The position numbers and the translations under genes were made by a program. This document shows, in pieces, positions 61,466 to 64,000 of a stretch of 64,000 bases of DNA (its first letter is position 1; every line of letters starts with the position of its first letter). The notes under the pieces are model-generated. The model worked only from the letters and a program-made list of their open reading frames with translations, was not told the origin of the DNA and did no database searches. Origin of the DNA: DASZWJ01 sp963813895. GTDB taxonomy: Bacteria; Pseudomonadota; Gammaproteobacteria; JAURND01. Where the stretch lies: NCBI GenBank assembly GCA_963813895.1, contig CAWFAS010000001.1:310001-374000 (forward strand). Reading direction: 5' to 3'.

Positions 61466-64000
61466 CTAGCCCTCATGTATTCGACATAACATTTGCAATT
61501 CACAATTTCTACAAGTTTCTTCGCCATTTTTTGGATCAACCGCAGCTTTACCCTGTAAAAAGTCATTAGCTAATTGCTCTAATATCTCGCGTTGCTGTAA
61601 CTGAAAAGTTGTCCAGTCTGCACTGGAGTGTTCATTGTTCAATAAGGCGATAGGCTTAACACCCATAATGCCTGTTTCTATCGCACTAATTCCTTTGAAC
61701 TGCAATTGTGCGGTGCGAACTTGGGCGAATATTATACCAGCTACTGGGTATTCGCTGGTCAAGCAATACAGGGGTAATTGTGGGTCACTGGGACGTTGGC
61801 CAAACCAATCGTCAATACGGGGCTGCCCCGTTTTGTAATCGACTATTACCCGACATCCGTCGGCTAATTCATCCTCACGGTCAATACGAAGTTGCAATGC
61901 TAAGCCAGCAAAATTAATTTGCCGAACCGTCTCGCGACCGGTGACACGAAAAAATGGTCGTTGTTTCTCTAATTGTAACCACTGTGAAATGAGTTGTGTT
62001 AAGCGTTGGGTCTCAACTGCGATAAAGCGATTTTTAAGCGAAAATGGTCGCCGTCGGGCTTTTTTAATTAGTACTCGCGACACAGTTTCCTGGATTAATG
62101 CAGTGAGTTTGTCTTCACTATAACGGCATAAAGTATCGTGGTTATCCAAAACATTCCACAACTGATCTAATATCTCATGTAAGAAGGTGCCACGCTCGAT
62201 CGGTGAAAGCCCAGTAGTGGTTGGCGGTAACTTGGCAGCGCCAAGGCGGATTCTGGCGAAGGCTCGAAAGGGACATGCAGCTTGATCTTTTAAGATACTG
62301 GCGCCGCCGCGGATCGAATCAGCAAGGCCCACCGAAGGTGCATATTCATCGTGAACGGGTTCTAACTGTCGATCGTCATAGGATACAGGCGGCACGGGGT
62401 CGAGCAAATCCAGTAGCGAAATTTCCTGCGCAGGGTTAATGAGTGCGCTCATATGTAGGGGGGTATCTTCCGAGCGTTGGCTATAACTGAAAATCACTTG
62501 CTCAGCACTAACACTGAAACGATCCAGCAATTTTTTGCTGAAGTTAAGTTCACGCTCTGCGGAGGAATGCGGCATGTTAAATTTGCGTTGCAGGGCTATG
62601 GGAATAAATGGATTGGCGTTGGGTGGTTTAGGCCAATACTCGTCATTCATGCCCATTACCCAGAGCCGGTCAAACTGAATGCCTGAGGCTTCAAGGGTGC
62701 CTAATACCTGCACAGGAGCATTCATTGATTGCGGTTGAAATAAAGTTTGCTGTGCTAAAATTTGCAGCTGCTTGACGGCTGTTATAAAGCTAATAGGTTT
62801 TTTAACCACTAGATCCAAAGTGGTGAATTCAGTGAGTAAGGTCTGCCAGCGTTGGTGTTGTTGGAATTCAGCACTATTCAAACTGCGTTCACCAGGCCAA
62901 CCCATGGTTGTTAACAGCCGGACAAAATAGTTTGCCCAAACGCTAGGTAAATAATAGGAACTCATAACCACGGATTGCGATGATTCGTTTTTTGTGCCAG
63001 GAGCAGCTTGAGAAAATAGAAACGGATTTTGTATTACAGATAAATAGGCTGTCAGCTGCTGCAACCACAGCGAGCATTGTCCGTGATTTGTACAGAGTGC
63101 TATTACATTTTCCAGCGTTAAATAACGTTCACCCGGTTGGCGCAAGGCTATATCAAGAATAGCTCGTGGAATTTGCTCTTGCTCGCTGCCGCCAATAAAT
63201 GGGGAGCGCAGCAGGAGGCTGAATTGTTCGATATTTACTTCTGCATCGGCGAGTTGCAGGATATAGATGGCGGTATGTATCAGTGGATATTTATAAAAGG
63301 AAATGCCAGCTGATATATTAAAAGGCAATGTTGATAAGGGGGCGGCTAAATCATGGCTGAGGTTCAGAGAGTATTGCGTGATGTCGCTCGAGAATTCTGG
63401 CGCATGATTGGTGAATACCTCTGTAAAAATACGCTCTACTTTCGGACGCAAAGTATTTAGTTCTGGTACCACACAACCTACTGTTAGTTTGGGATTTTGT
63501 TTAAGTTCTTTTCTTGCCCAGAGCGCCATTGCCTGAAGTTCATGATGAGGATCTGATAAGGCAAGACGTTTCAACTCTGTTTTTTTGACAGTGACCTCGA
63601 CCTCTATTTTTTTCTCTTTTTGGATAGCATTAATTAGCTCCCACAAGGATTCTGTCGGCAGGTGCCAATGTATCTGACAGTGGCTGGAGAGTGCTTTGGA
63701 CAATTGTGAAATTTGCGGTGAAATCTCTTCAAAACCGGATAAAATCAGGTGTTGCGGCAATAAGAGGTGCTTTCTTGTGAGGGCTTTGATGAGTATTTCT
63801 GTACATTCACTGTGATCTATCCATTGCTCAGTTTCACATACTGCGACGAAGTTTTGAGCCCACTGATAAAAATGCTGGATATCTTCCGATGGGGAGTCTT
63901 TTAGTAGGGATAGTGGCAATCGCCATTGCTTTAATAAATGCCAAGCATCTCTGGCAGTTTGAGCAACGGCAAATGGACGTAACAGAATAAAAGCATTATC
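61466..64000 (-). CDS. AddB-like PD-(D/E)xK nuclease, 5' part beyond the window
   Basis: The frame is open from the stop at 61466 to the window edge (844 residues seen); the TTG at 63919 is not the start, since upstream codons (RPFAVAQTARDAWHLLKQW) continue the helicase-like N-terminal domain. C-terminal nuclease: ERGTFLHEILDQLW, VIVDYKTGQPRIDDW. Four cysteines for a 4Fe-4S cluster as in AddB: CPFRAF and CRNCELQMLC. The family is the 'probable DNA repair protein' (RecB-like exonuclease) partnered with the UvrD-type protein downstream. Confidence 0.85.
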   Translation of the reverse strand, partial: DNAFILLRPFAVAQTARDAWHLLKQWRLPLSLLKDSPSEDIQHFYQWAQNFVAVCETEQWIDHSECTEILIKALTRKHLLLPQHLILSGFEEISPQISQLSKALSSHCQIHWHLPTESLWELINAIQKEKKIEVEVTVKKTELKRLALSDPHHELQAMALWARKELKQNPKLTVGCVVPELNTLRPKVERIFTEVFTNHAPEFSSDITQYSLNLSHDLAAPLSTLPFNISAGISFYKYPLIHTAIYILQLADAEVNIEQFSLLLRSPFIGGSEQEQIPRAILDIALRQPGERYLTLENVIALCTNHGQCSLWLQQLTAYLSVIQNPFLFSQAAPGTKNESSQSVVMSSYYLPSVWANYFVRLLTTMGWPGERSLNSAEFQQHQRWQTLLTEFTTLDLVVKKPISFITAVKQLQILAQQTLFQPQSMNAPVQVLGTLEASGIQFDRLWVMGMNDEYWPKPPNANPFIPIALQRKFNMPHSSAERELNFSKKLLDRFSVSAEQVIFSYSQRSEDTPLHMSALINPAQEISLLDLLDPVPPVSYDDRQLEPVHDEYAPSVGLADSIRGGASILKDQAACPFRAFARIRLGAAKLPPTTTGLSPIERGTFLHEILDQLWNVLDNHDTLCRYSEDKLTALIQETVSRVLIKKARRRPFSLKNRFIAVETQRLTQLISQWLQLEKQRPFFRVTGRETVRQINFAGLALQLRIDREDELADGCRVIVDYKTGQPRIDDWFGQRPSDPQLPLYCLTSEYPVAGIIFAQVRTAQLQFKGISAIETGIMGVKPIALLNNEHSSADWTTFQLQQREILEQLANDFLQGKAAVDPKNGEETCRNCELQMLCRIHEG

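Noticed and set aside
63838..63919. Start of the AddB-like gene at 63919
   Set aside because: The frame stays open to the window edge with family-like sequence; TTG 63919 is an internal Leu codon.

Overview
The window is chromosomal DNA from a gammaproteobacterium of moderate GC content. Its gene set (split glycine dehydrogenase gcvPA/gcvPB, sdhCDAB-sucAB, a lptD-surA-ksgA...apaH...folA block, mlaA, a RecB/UvrD-type AddAB-like pair, ankyrin and effector-like proteins, many palindromic intergenic repeats) suggests the order Legionellales (Coxiella/Legionella relatives). That placement is inference; no 16S or other marker is present. I see no rRNA, no convincing tRNA and no CRISPR array.

Layout: 1-9.4 kb holds rsmB (cut by the window edge), psd, thpR, an alanine dehydrogenase/PNT-family gene, three exported or envelope proteins, a cold-shock gene, murI, pyrE and a eukaryote-type OMP decarboxylase. 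9.5-18.7 kb holds a LexA/CI-like regulator whose S24 serine is replaced by Gly, PBP1A (mrcA), a HEPN-MNT pair, ubiA, a DoxX protein, a two-repeat ankyrin protein, dapB and rlmI. 18.7-31.5 kb is central metabolism: the glycine cleavage genes (gcvT-H-PA-PB, minus strand) diverge from sdhCDAB-sucAB (plus strand). 31.5-35.5 kb is accessory: a MITE-like element, an orphan effector-like gene and a complete group II intron.

35.5-50.1 kb has the familiar folA/apaH/ksgA/surA/lptD neighbourhood. It is split between apaH and ksgA by a five-gene N-acetylglucosamine island (nagR, nagA, a SIS-type nagB, a fused EIIA-HPr-EI protein and the NagE permease) that would import GlcNAc, phosphorylate it and convert it to fructose-6-phosphate. 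50.5-58 kb holds a proline iminopeptidase homologue lacking its nucleophile serine, a small membrane protein, mlaA, deoC-punA, plsC, a lone BufA1/DUF2282 peptide precursor and putP. 58-64 kb is an AddA-like helicase-nuclease and an AddB-like nuclease that runs off the window end.

The most unusual feature is the density and variety of palindromic intergenic repeats, at least six families. Some are nested inside others, one copy shows a clean 10-bp target duplication, several lie inside operons, and several reach into coding sequence and supply the stop codon or the C-terminal tail.
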